This document shows, piece after piece, positions 12,701 through 27,700 of a stretch of 64,000 nt of DNA. The DNA is taken from assembly GCA_021234535.1 (NCBI GenBank), contig CM037848.1:10707944-10771943 (forward strand), in the 5' to 3' direction. The notes below the pieces were generated by a model. That model saw nothing but the letters and a program-made list of their open reading frames with translations. It was not told the DNA's origin and did not search any database. The stretch comes from Stichopus chloronotus (Eukaryota; Echinodermata; Holothuroidea; Aspidochirotida; Stichopodidae). Within the stretch, counting starts at the first letter, position 1, and each line of letters opens with the position of its first letter. Made by a program: the position numbers and the translations under genes.

Positions 12701-15700
12701 CTTGACCTCAAAACACAGATAAACATGATTTTTAGATATAGTCAGGTATACCTGTCATATATTTGAAGTCCCATGAAAGTAAGCCATTTTGGGTTGTGAA
12801 ATACAGTAAAAATAAACATTCACTGATTTGACCTTTGACTTTAAATTTGATGGGAGACACAACTTTAGACCACGGGTCACCTATCTATCAACCTGGACGA
12901 GTTGGGGACGCAAACTTTTCAAATAGGAATTTCCTTTCACACACACACACGCATACATCTTCACACGTTTTGGCCCCTTCTTTTATGGAGGTGTTCCGAG
13001 TCACCGTTAAATACCATACTAGTTTAGACCCCCATGTATCAAATGTCAACCACAAACAATGTTACCATGGCAATTGTCGCTATGGCAAGTGAGAGAGCCA
13101 TAATACACTTTAACCCCAAAGCAACTACAATATCTCTTCCCGCACAGCACATGTATATTGATTGGAAAAAACGGTGCATTCTGTACCAACATGATCTGGT
13201 TTATACGTTTCATTTCTGTCATTCGATGCATACGAGCCAAAAGTAGCCATATGTATTGGTCGTTTGTTTACCCTCAGGAATTCACGCCCTTATTGTGCCC
13301 TTTTGTGAGGGGGGGGACTTTCATGCGAGGGGGGATTTACATGATTAAGTTTGATTCTCATGCATTCATTTCTCTTGTGATTACACATTGCACTCATTTG
13401 TTAACATAGCAGTCATGTCTTTTCGAGGAAATGCATTTGAACTATGCTACATAACAGCATTTACACTTTTTGTCACGTTTCCTGTTCAGGCTAGGATTAT
13501 CCCACGATGGTGAAGTCGGATGTGAGGCTAGTGACCATGTTATGGCAGCAGTGGTCTCTTTGCCCACGTTCACGTGGTCGAATTGTAGTCGTCGAGATAT
13601 ACTTTCTTTCTTCAGGTAAACCCGCGATTGGGCATATTTTGTTCTTTCACTTCTGCACTGTATAAAGATATTAGTTGTCCCAACACCATGCAGCTATTTT
13701 AAATATACTTAAAAGGACGACGGAAGTAATAACAATACAATAATAACACGAAATGAAAGCAAACCAGTTTCTACCTGAATTGATGAAATGTGTCCATATG
13801 AATTTATTTCAGGATGCCACAAGCTGTTTGTCTTAATGACATACCTTCTAACAGCCACCATCTTCCAGTCCATGGCCTCTCTGGGGCAACCTTTGACCTT
13901 AACAAACAGTGTGAATTCGTCCTAGGTCTTGGAGCTAAATCTTGTCACACACCTCACGTGAGTTTGCAAGTACTATTTCAATGTAAATGTATAGTTTTAG
14001 TGCAAGTGACTCAACATACATTCCACAAATTCTGAATGTAAATAAACCTGTCTAGTCAACTTAATGACGGGTTGCATTTCTACATGCATTCCCATACAAT
14101 ATTTATTCAGTGCATCGTGATACCGATTCCTGACATATCCTCAAGTACGGTGTTTAATTATACCTTATTATCTTAAGATACTGCAATATGCATGTCAGAT
14201 CTATTTTAGAATGTTTTGTGTAGAATCCCGTTGTGGACTTGTACTAACTTCCAGTCACAAAGACTATAGAAGTTCCTTGCCATTGAAGGTTTCCGTCATC
14301 GAAGAGTGGACTGAGTGTTTCATAGAACGCTCATTCGAACTCTTCCAACTGATATTAGCATGCTCGGTATCATTGGAGATTAAGAAAATTTTCTGGAACT
14401 TAGTAATTTTATTTAGTACTGTGCTGCCTATCTGTGCAGGATTTTTTAATCCATTGGTTTGAAGCCATCTCCTTTTCGTCAAACCTGACACTGTGTGACC
14501 GATCCTCTGTACTTGTTAGCCTAACGATAGTCAGTTAGCATTACAAATCGTCGCCTAGCCTACAATATATTAACAAGGATTACTGTAATCATCTCCAATA
14601 TATTGACGCATCGTGGTACAACTTTAGAGTACCCTTCTGCAACGATTTCTACAGCGTATCCGGATTCAAAGTCATACCTAGTGAAATCTGAATCTACCAC
14701 AGGCATCCGAAATCCTAGCAGTTGACAAGTCACTTGGAATCCATGGAATCAATGGATCCCCTGTGACTGCCAGAGGACTAATTTCCAATGTAGAATTATT
14801 CAAGGTCAAACATATCCAGCTATGCATGACGTCAACCTCAAACTGAAACAAGGAGTTGTAATACACGGTAAAACCAAGTCCATAGAACACACCACTTCAA
14901 TAATCACTCAGAGTCGTTTTCAAAAGTAATCACGACTAAGGTGAAATCGACTGGAATTCCGTATCCATGATTTGAAAAAGTGTCTTTCACTGCGGCGGGG
15001 TCTTCAATAGTTGCTCCGGCGTTGCTTTTTCAAAACGGTCTAAGCCTAGCCATCGGTTCCGTTTAGAGACTTTCACGGTTTTTGTACACCAACTTCTGCG
15101 TCGCGTTATCTTCAGCGATGTGTTCGTCCTGCCTAGCTAGCCTAACTACAGTGTTAATGTAATCCCAGTCTGAAGTTGAGTTGAAGGCCAAGAGCTGTCA
15201 CCAATTCAATTACCAATTAACTTACCGTGTGCCACAAGCTTGCAGCACTAACTTTAATTGTTAAACTTAAAATAATTGAGCCTTATAATCATTTTTTTTT
15301 TGCCTAATCAAGAAGTAGTTACTTTGTAATCGCAATGTCTGAAGTCTGATAAGGATCATTGCAATACAAGATATACATTATTGGAGGAGAAACATCTTGT
15401 AGACGCAACCTACAACGTTGTCGCAAATAAAATACTTCATTACATAATTTGTGACGCACATAATTAAATAGGGTACATTCACAAAAAGTATATCATTAGA
15501 CTGGTATACGACAGAAGATAAAACTGGAAAAAGACGTCTGACGAAAGAAAAATCTTAATTTTGTAACCACGTCCAGCATTTCCTAGATGCTCAACTCTAG
15601 CATTGAAAATTGCATTCTAGGGTAAGTTTGTTTGTAACGTGCCAGCAGAGGTAATAACATTTTCATTTGCTGAATATGTTCAAAAGTCTGCGTCTGTTTG

Positions 15701-18700
15701 AATGTCTTTGTATCGATGAAGGTAACTGAGGCAGATCGGCATCATGATTAACTATACTTTGAAGACTGCATTTAAATACAACTTTTCTGTGAGGGAAAAA
15801 AATCGAAAATTCCATTATTACAATAATCCATTTATTCGACATTACTAGCTAAAAAAGAAATTAAAACTCTTCAGATGAAACCCAGCAGTATCATTATGCC
15901 ACCTTAAGTGGAGAAAAATCATTAGCTTCTTTTTGATACGGTTGCAACATTTTGCACATGCATGAAGATCGCAATATGGAGAACATGCGTTTGTCATAAA
16001 TGTGGATCAGCAAGTTTATGGACATCCGTCTGTCATAGCCTTTAGATTAAACGACAAGACAAAATGGTAGGCTAGTGCGCAGCTAACCACTTTGTTATTA
16101 GTTCATGGATAGGGCTGAAAAACTGAAATTGCAAAAGCTTTGTAAAGTGGTCAAACCGCTTTTCCTAGAAAAAAAAAACAGTGCCAATCAGGTGCATTAA
16201 TTGTTGTGAACCCCTAAATACATAACGGCTAAACAGAACATGCATTCTGCTAATCTGATCAGACTGTTTACCTTTTACAAATACTGTACTGTTAACAACT
16301 GCAGAAGTATGCAAGAAACAAGTAAAAGTGCATGGATAAACATACGTGAAACACATCGTTCATCTGAAAAGCATCAAAGACGACCACACTGCTGTTCTGA
16401 GAAATATATTCTACGCAAATCAAATATTTCAAAGGTAACTCTTTCAAAGAGAAAATGCAGTCATTCAGATCTGAATTAGTGTAGTAATCAACAACATTTC
16501 ATTTCAGCTACAATACATTTGGCTTTTATAAATCATGTAACAATATTTTTCTCACTAAATTGTGAAAATTATGTGAAAAATGCTTACGTTTCCTTGGAAG
16601 CGATATTCTATCCTGAAGTATAATGAAAAGTACTTGGAAGAGAGAGGAAAAAAGTAAAATTAGCTAATGTTTAAAAAAAAACTTTTCGGACGGCTGCATG
16701 CTCTTGTCCTTTTAATTGTTTTCATAGTGAACTCAAAACATTAAATACTGGTATATCATGCCCCTTCATTCACAACACTCACACTTTTTACACCGACTTT
16801 AAGATGACTCGAGTAATTGCAACTCTGTTATGGGGTTACTTTCCAATGGAGGGATTCATAGAAGATTCAGCTTTCAAAACTGTTTGAAAACTGAATCAGG
16901 TGAACAGAAAGTTTAAGCATTAACTGCTGAACAGTAGCCTATTCGTGTTGCTAATATGGTGTTCATGTGCTGTCAAGGAATGGCGACAGAAAAGAATGGT
17001 CATAAATATATACCCAAGCAGACGACAGATGGAACGAGAGTGTTGCTTTAAGTTTCATGTATGTATATATATATATATCCTTGTTATATATATATATGTA
17101 TATATCCTTGTTGATTGAGAGCAATCCGAAGAAGAATATAAGAATTTCCATACCACCTTAAGTTATTTAATAAAGCTTTCCACCCAAGAATGACGTGATG
17201 ATATGAATGACATAAAACTAAGAGTAAAAGGGAGCAAAATTCCAGCAGCTTACAGCATGTAACTATTTGTCCGTGGAATGCTCTAGCAGTTACGCAAATT
17301 ATCTTGAAGTTAGACCTCAGCGTGTACAGCAGAATATTCGAAGCTTCGTAGAGCAGTCACTACATCATCGGTGGAAGTCCAAGGTAGTAACTTACTTAAT
17401 AAAATTAAATATTGGGCATTACCCTTACAGTCCCATGTGTAACAAAATGTCCCGAACGTCAAATTCATTAGGTAAGATTGTATAATAGGAACGGGTAAAG
17501 ATGAAATTTTTTTAAACTATCCTTAGTTGGACTTTTACATGCATTAGAACTTTCTATTATATTATCAAATGTTACTTCCATCTTCCATGTTAAAATTAAA
17601 ATGTGCCAATTTGTGACGCACGGGACACTTTTGGGGCAACTCTACATTGGAGAAGTTCACAGAGGGTTAGAATAAGTCATTCTCCGTGAGAACTACATCA
17701 GGGGACTAGGAACTATTAACTACTACCCCAATAGTGGTCTGTTCCAAAATCAGGATTATGTCCCCTACATCACAAAATGTCCCGTACATCACATTTTTTT
17801 TTACCTAAGATTTAAACGAGAACGAGCAGTGATGAAACTTATTTTATGACTAGCTTTAGCTTGGGCTTTATATAAATTAGAATTTTTCATGACATCATTA
17901 TCAAATGGTACTTTCATCTATGTTAAAATAAAAAAATTGCATACCAATTTGTGAAATATGGGAGCAAGTCCAAGGCCTAATTTGCATAAGTAATTAGTAA
18001 CTAAGCTGATTTTTTTGTCTAAGTACTGCTACTCATTGCTTTTACAGTTAATCACTACCTTGGATTTTTTATCTTTTAAAAGTCTCAGGAGGGATGCAAT
18101 TTTCAAATTTCCGTTACGTCACAGTTAAACAGTAATTGATTGGTCGTTGACCTTACCATTCGGTAACAATACCATGTACCAATTTTTAGTTTAAGGATTA
18201 CAAACTTCAATGTTGTAGCTGCCAAATGACACCTGTTTCCCTAAATCTGAAGAAGGGTTAGATTTTGAGATCAGAGGTGACCTTAGCTTGGACTTGCCCA
18301 TGTTTGCACCGTCCTCTCTTACAGATCCCCGGCACATCCCATCTTCCTCTTTTTTTTTTTTAACATTTGGGGTGGAGTAGGATATCAGCAGATTAACGAA
18401 TCAACGCAAGCCAGGTTCCTGCCGATCTTATTTTGCTATTCCAAGGATATGATCATAAAAGAAATATTTGAAAGATATATTTTCTTCTATCGTCAGACAT
18501 ATTCTGTCAATTGATACATACCCTTAGCGACCGACATTTTATGACATGCTTCTTTCCACGATAATAACTAACATTATTTTGGTCTTTTTTCATTACATTC
18601 CTTTTTTGTTTCAATCTCCGACAGGAGGTTAACTGTGGCTATCTCTTGTGTCGCAAATCTGGTAGGTGTCGAAAAGTTTTCTCTCTCGTAATGAATGGAA

Positions 18701-21700
18701 CAGCTTGTGGAAGGGGAAAGGTAAGTAACACAGAACATGATGCATCCTCATCCCTCATCCACTTCTTCGGAAAACACACTCTCACACTCGGCTAAAGAAC
18801 TTTTCAATTGTAAGATTATTTTACTCAAATCTAGAACACCATAAACCAAACCGCAATGTTACTCACTTAAGACTTTAATCTCTGGATGCCATAAGTAAAA
18901 AAAAAACATTTTATGATGATCAGTAGAGACAAATCAAAAATAACAGGTGAGTGTTTATTTTTAAACAGCGGTGTCTATTAGGTAGCTGTGTTCCTGTAGA
19001 GGCATCACCAAATGCAACCGCTGAAGGTTGGTCGGAGTGGGAACAGGAGTACGGTGAATGTTCACGGACTTGTGGAGGTGGAGTGCGCATGCGCTATTGC
19101 AACAATACCAGATCATCATCAGGAGGGATAAGTTGCCATGGTACAGCAACTTGGTATTACGAGATTTGTAATTTAGAGGTTAGTTAATCAGTCTACAGAA
19201 TTTTTGTTACCCCCCCCCCCCCCGTTGACCCCATCAGTATACCTGGGCATGAGGTTCGAAAATAGACTGGAGAGAAGAAAGAAACACTTGGGAGGTTCTG
19301 TACTCTGGCAAGGTCTTTAATTTGCAGGCAGTGTATTGGGTGCAAGAAACAACTGTAATTGTGCAAAGGAATACTAAATAGCCAAAGTATTGGATTTTGA
19401 TGGTTTACCTACTTCTATGGACAAATCAGATATGCGCCTTTAATAAGAGGGAAATTTTGTAGGTGGTAGCTGATTTGGGCGGTAACATTTTGTTAATTTT
19501 CGTTACTTTGCAGTTAATGCCCTCCCGTATACTATTACCGTTGTGTCGTTTTTTCTTTTCGAATACATATTAATTAATTAAGCGGCCCTCTAATGAGTTA
19601 ACCAGTTGTTTTTATCTCCGTTATCTTTTGATGATGTAGCCATGTCAGGACAATTTTCGAGATGAGCAATGCTCACAGACCAACCGCATTCGATATAAAG
19701 GCCGACATGAAACATGGAGCCAATATAAGTCTTTAAGTGGTAAGATTGCATAGTGTTAACAATTTTTGGATTAGATGCTTTTTTTACATCAGAGAGTAGT
19801 CACAGCTCCCCACATTAGTATGATTATGTGTGTATAGCAGCCAATCCGTTTTCTCGAGACATGATTTTAGCACCGGCATTAAAGAAATTCTATGTGGAAT
19901 AGGTGGGTGCATAGTATGGGCCACTGAATATTTAATGGGAGGGTATCCATCCAATTTAAATATAAAGGAAAGCTTTCGTTTAATCAGATAGGTAAGTTGG
20001 ATGTACAATTGTGTCAACTGTATGTACTGCTTGTTATGGCTACATTAGCAGGATATAGCCAAAGCTGTGTAAATATACAACTTTGGGTACTGAATGTGTG
20101 CTGGCGCACTTGCGTGTGTGTGTAACTATTTATGTGTTTTTGTATGTGAGGGTTCATGGGTATGAGTGTGCGTGTACTTTTCGAAACGTCGAACTTCATC
20201 TAGACTGTCTATCTCCCTACCAGGTGATTACTCATGCTTGAAGATATGCCGAGCAAGAAACTCTGTAGAGATACGGCCACCATACCATTACGTAGATGGA
20301 ACCAAGTGCTGGCAAGGTGACCGTACTGATAACGTGTTCCTGAAGCGCTGTGTCTCAGGAAAGTGTGAGGTGATAATTCACCACATTCACGACTTTTCCC
20401 TATGATACCAAAAGATAAGATATATCGTGAATTAAAGATGACCTCAAAGTTTTAGCAAGTCGTATACTTCAGTTTACTAATTTCATTTTTGCAGAAATTT
20501 GGATGTGATGGTGTCCTTGGTTCAGGACGTGTTTTTGACGTTTGCAAGATATGCAATGGCAATGGTTCTAGTTGTGAACAAATATCAGGCTTTTTTGACG
20601 GAGGAAAATATAACGGTATGAATACAGTTCTCATCAGCTTCATGTAAAGCTCCACCCAAATGTAACGTAAAATAGCCCGTGTGCCTTTTCGAAACTTCCG
20701 TCACCTGTGGGAGAGGCTTAGCCATCAGGCTTCCTACTTTTTTTAACACGTAGCAACAGTAATGTCGATTATTTTGCACCAACAGAAGTACATTATGAAA
20801 GAATGAAACCTATCTTCTCCCTGCCAAGTGCACTGGGACATGAGAAGATAAATGTGTGGACCTTTAAATGTTATTAGTTAGGATGGTCAAGATATGTTCT
20901 GAGTAAAATTGTATGCAACACTGAGGCTTTTTGTTTTTGAGGAATCTCGAGCGTTCAGTTTAGTTTGTACAATGATCCTGTAGGGTACCGTTTGTTCGAA
21001 AACTTCAACATTGATTCGATTTGATGCTAGAAACAATAAATTGGTAGTTTCGTCCGTGACCAATATTACTCAGCTTTTAATACCAACTAAACGTGTGCAC
21101 TCAAACCAGAAAACTCCTGTATACCCTGAAATCATGGAGTAGCCTCCGATACATTATGAAATATTAAGCGTGGCTCGATCTGCCATGGAAGGTCAAGGCA
21201 TCTAATTGATCATAGTGACAGACGGATATTTGACCAGACGAAAGGGTCTAACGGCAACTGCCGTTTTTAAGTGGGTACTCATTAGTATTGAGAGCACGCT
21301 ATATAAATGATGACAGTTGGAAGGGATGATAATTTAGAAATGAGGAGAACTGTCATATGGCAACAGTGGACCATGAATAAAATGGAGACTAAAGACCTCT
21401 TATCTTGTGTTTTAAAAAAATCCTCCTGAAACAGAGGAGGGGAACATCAATAAACTCTAGTGAGAAATAAGTGAGCCTGTTACAACCATTCCGATATGTG
21501 ATACATCAAGTGGATAAATCAATCCGTTATTTCTAGTTTTTTTTTTGCACTCAAATCAAGTTTGTCTCACCTTTTTATATTTCTATTGTTTCTTTCCTAG
21601 AACAAGATAGAAACCACTGAGAGATTTCCAGTTTGTTTGTTGTTTGTTTGCTATTTATTGTCGGCCCGAAATCTTCCCTTCTCCTCCCAAATGTTTGCTT

Positions 21701-24700
21701 CATGATCGAAGACCCCCCGTGGCAAAATCCTGCTTACTCTCTTGAGTAACCATGTGACTCCCCATCCCTTTAAAATTATCTTTTTTTTCTTTCCATCTGC
21801 AGAATATACACCGTTCCTTAACTTACCAGTTGGTTCGAAATGGATTACAATAAAAAATAACAACTCAATTGCTAGTCACTTGGGTAAGGATGGTTATCTC
21901 TATTGTAATCGCAGAGTGCCTGTTATCATTCTTGAATTGTTACAACAAACGTTAAACTTTTCGTTGAGACCATCTAAAAGTATCCAGTTTAAATCAGTCC
22001 GTTTTCCGATTTCAACCTGTCAAATGCATTGCCCTTGCACAGAAAGACTCCTGTGACTGCGAAATCGCTGATGCTACGGTGTGAGGGGAAACCTGGGAGC
22101 AAAACCTGGGAGCTGCAGACGAATAGACCGTATAGGTGCTCATTTATATGATCAGCTAATCGACGCTTGGTTTCACCAATGTATAGTACCATGCAACGTT
22201 TACATGCGATAACATTGACTACATTTGGTAGATGCACAAGTAAAGTGATCCTTGATTCTTAATAATTTTGGGTGACCCTGTATTTGTAAAAAAACAAAAA
22301 TGCCAAGATTGAAAAATTTACAGGTATTCATGAAAATGTGCCTGGGTTGTCGGTTTGAATAGCAAGAGGAACTCTCTCAGAACTTTTACTAAATATTCAT
22401 CGGTGTCTCTCGTACGCCGTCAAGTTCTGGAAAATGTCTTTGGTGAATCCTCTTGGCGTATAAGTTTATATTGTTAAGTCTACCATCTCACAAACTACAA
22501 GCATACCATAAGCACACACAATACACTAATCAAGAGCGATAACAAGCAAAACAAGAGCGCAATCCGCGGAGTTGCGCATTTCATGCATTGATTTCAATAC
22601 AGGGCATGCACATAGGGATTTGTAATAGTTTACTGCAACCAAATCTCACAGAGACCTAGTTCGGGAGAACTGGCTGTAAATGAGGGGCAAATATTTTTCA
22701 AGCATAAAATGGTGGCAAGCAGAGCCGAACATCCCAATATATCTACTGCAAGGTAGCAAAATTAAGGTTATAGCCTGGTGCCACTCGGCTCAAGTAACAA
22801 TAACAATAACGGCTCAAATGTATCTGCGTATATTACTCTACATGAGACAATTATAACATTGGGTTGTTCCATGTAGGTCAGGCTTAGTGGTTAGAGTTAG
22901 TGACAGGATATAACTCCGGCATCACCTCTATGAGGTATTTGCACATTAGTCTCCTATTTACCTGTGCAAATCCTGGTTCTGCTGAAATTATTGTTTGACT
23001 TTGTTCTCATATGTTCTCTTAAAAGACATTATCCACAGGGGCCAGTTCTGCTAAAGATGTTGTGGTTAAAGTTAAAAAGGTGGTGTCTATTGACCCAGAT
23101 GCTGGCTCTAAGTTTTTTACCAACCAATCGTATCGTACAAACAATCGTACAAAATTTCACCAGGTTAGAGAGTGATAAACTGTATCTTCATTACTGTGTT
23201 CATAGGAACGGGCTTGCAAAATTTTGTGTATAATGCTTAATTAGCTCTCAAGATATGGTGAAAATCCCAATTTTAGGGCAAAATTGTCTTATTTCTTAAC
23301 ATTCAGCAAATCTCACTGGATTTACCCTTTATATTATGTTAAACAGCATGTGTTCCAAGGGAAGTCCTCATAAAGCTTTAAGTTAATTGGTCTGATAGTT
23401 CTCAAGATATGCTGAAAATACAAATTTGGGGGACAAAATGGCCTTTTTTTCTAAAAAAAAGCAGCAAATTTCACTCTCCTTAATACAAAAGTGATTTACC
23501 TTGAATATGACATTCTCAAGTAAGTCCTTGCAAAATTTTGCATTAAATGGTCAAATACAACTCCTCAAGATAGGATGGAAAAACCAATTTTGGGACAAAA
23601 TTGGCTTTTTTCCCTCAGAAATCAGCAAAATTCTCTGGATTATCATTACAGTAATATTATGTTGAACAGTGTGTTCTCAGGTAAGTACTTAAAAGATTTA
23701 AGTTAATTGGTCTGCTGAAAATACAAATTTGGGGGCAAAATGGCCTTTTTTTTTTCTGAAAAAAGCAGCAAATTTCACTCTCCTCAATACAAAAGTGATT
23801 TACCTTGAATATGACATTCTCAAATAAGTCCTTGCAAAATTTTGCATTAAATGGTCAAATACAACTCAAGATAGGATGGAAAAACCAATTTTGGGACAAA
23901 ATTGGCTTTTTTCCCTCAGAAATCAGCAAAATTTCCTGGATTATCATTACAGTAATATTATGTTGAACAGTGTGTTCTCAGGTAAGTACTTAAAAGATTT
24001 AAGTTAATTGGTCTAATAGTTCTCAAGATATGCTGGAAATACAAATTTTAAGGCAAAATTGGCTTTTTTCTCAAAACTCAGCAAATTTCACTCTCTTTAC
24101 GACAAAAGTGATACACCTGGAATATTTTATTCTCAGGTAAGTTTTTGCAACCTTTTGCATTCAATGTTCAAATGCTTTTCAAGATATGCTGGAAATACCA
24201 ATTTGGGGGCAATTTTTTCTCAAAAATCAGCAAAATTGACTTGATTTACCATACAACTAATACATCTTGGACATATTGGCATCATGCACAACCTTATCAA
24301 GTTTAAACTTAATCGCTCATATACTTGTGAAACTATTCTTGAAAAACCACAGTTTGGACCGGTCCGGACGCCCACACACACTCACGCGCACGTACGCATA
24401 CACATTGGCACCGACACGTTTTCATTTATACCACCCAACAGAACCCTCCTGTACCCATGGTAACTCTACCATGGGGTACCTCTGGGGTGTCGCTACTCAT
24501 CCACTCCAAGCGTTTCCATGGCAACCGTTCTCCCATGGGTGCACAGTACAATGTATAGCTCCACTAGCCAAATGACTAGAATATATCATCTTAGCCCCTG
24601 TATGGCGATGAGATAACAACACATACAAATCTAAAAGCAAGAGTAAATGCCCCATCCATAGTAAATGGGACACATCTGTTACAATCAATGATGTCACAAC

Positions 24701-27700
24701 TGACCAGTAATGTAGCAACCGAGCACAGTTGTTACGTTAGAAACACCTCATTTAACCAATAGTGTCACAACTTGTCAAAGAATATCTTGCAATATTTCTT
24801 TAGCGATAATGTCACAAAATGCTGACCAATAAAGTCACTTTGCGGTACCCCAATAGTCCATTTTGCCCTGATAATTTTTACACGAACGGTGTCATTAAGG
24901 TGAGCTCATGGGAGATCACAGAGCGCTTAAAGGGGTTAGACAGACCGTCCAAACTGGGCGATTCCGGTAATCTTAAGTATGAGTGTACTTATAGAAGGTG
25001 AAATGACGGTCACATGGGAGGTCGCAGGAAAGGTCTGTCGCATGGTGGCAGATGGATGGTCTAATGCGACGTAACACTCGGTACTACACGATAGGGGCTA
25101 GGTGGAGTATCACAGGGAGGGACTCCTGAAGCTAGGGAGCACTGGGAAGTCACCTTGAGGGTTTCAGTGAAGGTTACGTCGATCCTTCTCGATGGTTACA
25201 TGAAGAATCATAATATACCATCTTTTACACAATTATAGCCTCAGATTGAGAGAATATGAGTGTTTTGTTTTTACTTGAGGTTCTTTTCTTGCAGCTGCAT
25301 AACGGGTATATAAAGTTTAGATTTTGACTTTAGCTTACATCTACATGATATTGTTTTACATATAAATCTAGCGTCGCACCTATCACTTAGTAAAAGTTGA
25401 ACTGTTTTGCAATTTGATGTGAATTACAGTAATATAGAGAGATTCTTAGTGCCATTAATACGTCGTTAGTAGTATATTTATAATGTTGGAAGTTGCTACA
25501 TTTTTCCTATTGCTTAGAGAGTAAGACAATATTTTCTTAGTTCGGATGGCTTTAAATGGACTTCTTAACGTGTATGAATTTTATTCTTTTCAAACATATG
25601 TTTAACTTACTGTGAATAACGTCAGTAGTCCATAACAGTGGCATCGTGCCCACTGAGACCAGGGGAACACAGCCCCTCCCCCAATTTTGTAAAGCGTGTC
25701 ATAACCTTTCGTCTGCAAATGCATTTGAAAACCCTTAATGTAACGTTATTATGAGACGGTAACTGTTTTTTAGAAAAAAATGAGCTATGTTAGATACAAG
25801 TAAAGCCAGCAGGATAAATTTTCTTCATGAACTGATGGGTAATTTTGGAAACATTGGAAAAGTAAAATAGTAAGTTTAAATGCTGTCACAATTATCACGA
25901 TTATAATATAACATGCAAAATGATCACTTCTTACCTATGGGAGTATTGACTTGGATTCCGCTACTGGAGTCTTTTCTGTCCATTTTTGCCCCGCACGACA
26001 TTACTTCTTCTTTCAAGCAGTCACAGGGCAAAAGGGGATGCAGGGCACATAGCTCCTCTACATATGCAGCTATTCGTCAGTTAGACTGACTATTGGTCAG
26101 TCTGGGGAATTCGCGAATTCGGGTGAAAACGATTACGTCAGGAATTAAAATATGAATAAACTGGCGTAGTTGATATTGCTAGAAAATAGAAAGTATCTAA
26201 ACAGAAAAATGAGGCAATTATTGCGATGAAAATATTTCTTCAACTTATTAAAGTTGAATTGAACTTCTATACATTCTTTTACAGAGCAAACAACTTCCAA
26301 TAAGTGTTAAAGAGAAGGGTTTTACATCCAAGAAAAGAACCTAAAGTATTCCATTTCGAGGATCTTTTTTTTTTTTCCTTTATATGGAAGTGGCGATTTT
26401 CGACGAATCCAAAACTTTGCGGGTCCCCACAAACTGATGGCGGAGATCCGCTTAAACAGTCTTCCCATAATTCTCAGCGCCTCCAAGTAAAAATTCTTGG
26501 TGCGCCATGATTGCAGTAGAGGCATACTGTATTTCAATATCAGACTTGAACTTTGTTTGAAATGATCGATCATAACTTTATGTTCCATGCCCCTCCCATG
26601 GAAGCAAAATTCTATGCCAATGGTTCGCACTCTATATGACTCACGCGTACCATGCTGTACGGACAGTACCGGTAGATCGTCATCTCCAAAGCTGTTGCAT
26701 TTTGTCAGTTTCTTTACTTATCACGTTGCAACCTGTGAAATAATGCACTCTTATAAAGCTAGACTTAATTACGTTATTTTTCAAAACGTAAAATATTTGA
26801 AAATGGATTATATCCTACCATTCTACTCAGTAAAAAGCTAATCATGATTGCACCATTTTGTATCTCACTATACGTTATTTCTAAGCATTTTCCAAAGGAA
26901 ACTTTTAGAAGCTTGCAAATGTCAATAGGGAAAAGGGATACTTAACGAAATCTGCCATACCCATTGGACCCTGCGCAGACCAGTCATCACTTCTCATGGG
27001 CCCAAAAAACTTATTTTTGCACGACAGTCCTGCGCTGTAAAAATTAAACTGCCGTAATTTGAGGTAAATTACAATATTTCGAAGTGATTTTACGCTGCAA
27101 TTATGTATTACATGTAGGCTGCTATAACGTAAACAATTACGTTTTTTCTTGTCTCTTTGCTCCTGTCAAACCTGCTTATGGGCGGTTTCAGGACTCTACA
27201 TCTACATGAAGCAGCACTGACAGTGTTTTTTTTTCCCTAAGGAGGAAATCATATTTGAGGGGCTAAAGCAATGCAATATCTTGATTCAAGTGACCCAAAG
27301 TCAATAACGGAAATCATGGCTCTTTTAGTCTCCCATGGAGATAACTCACACTATCACTCTTTTGTCTGAAATCCTGTCAAAATAGATTCCATGTTATCTT
27401 GGGGAGGGATATGTCTTTATGAAACAACATCAAATAACCTACGCTGGTTACTTGTGACACTTGTGACATTATAAGGAACGATTGTAATTGGTCAGTTGTG
27501 GCACTATTAGTTGAAACAGTCTTCTCGACTACAGTCTATTTGGTCACTATTTCGTCGGAACGAAACATCAAAACGTTGGTAGGGTAAGCAGGATCCTTTA
27601 AACGGAGATACAGCAATCACGCCAAATCGCTTACTAATAGAAGGTATTCACATGATAATACTACCCTTGGTAAATCTTCATGCGTTGTTGTGTTTGATTT

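Noticed and set aside
26304..26841. Overlapping short open frames on both strands in intron 16
   Set aside because: No family resemblance and they fall within an intron of gene A; treated as chance.
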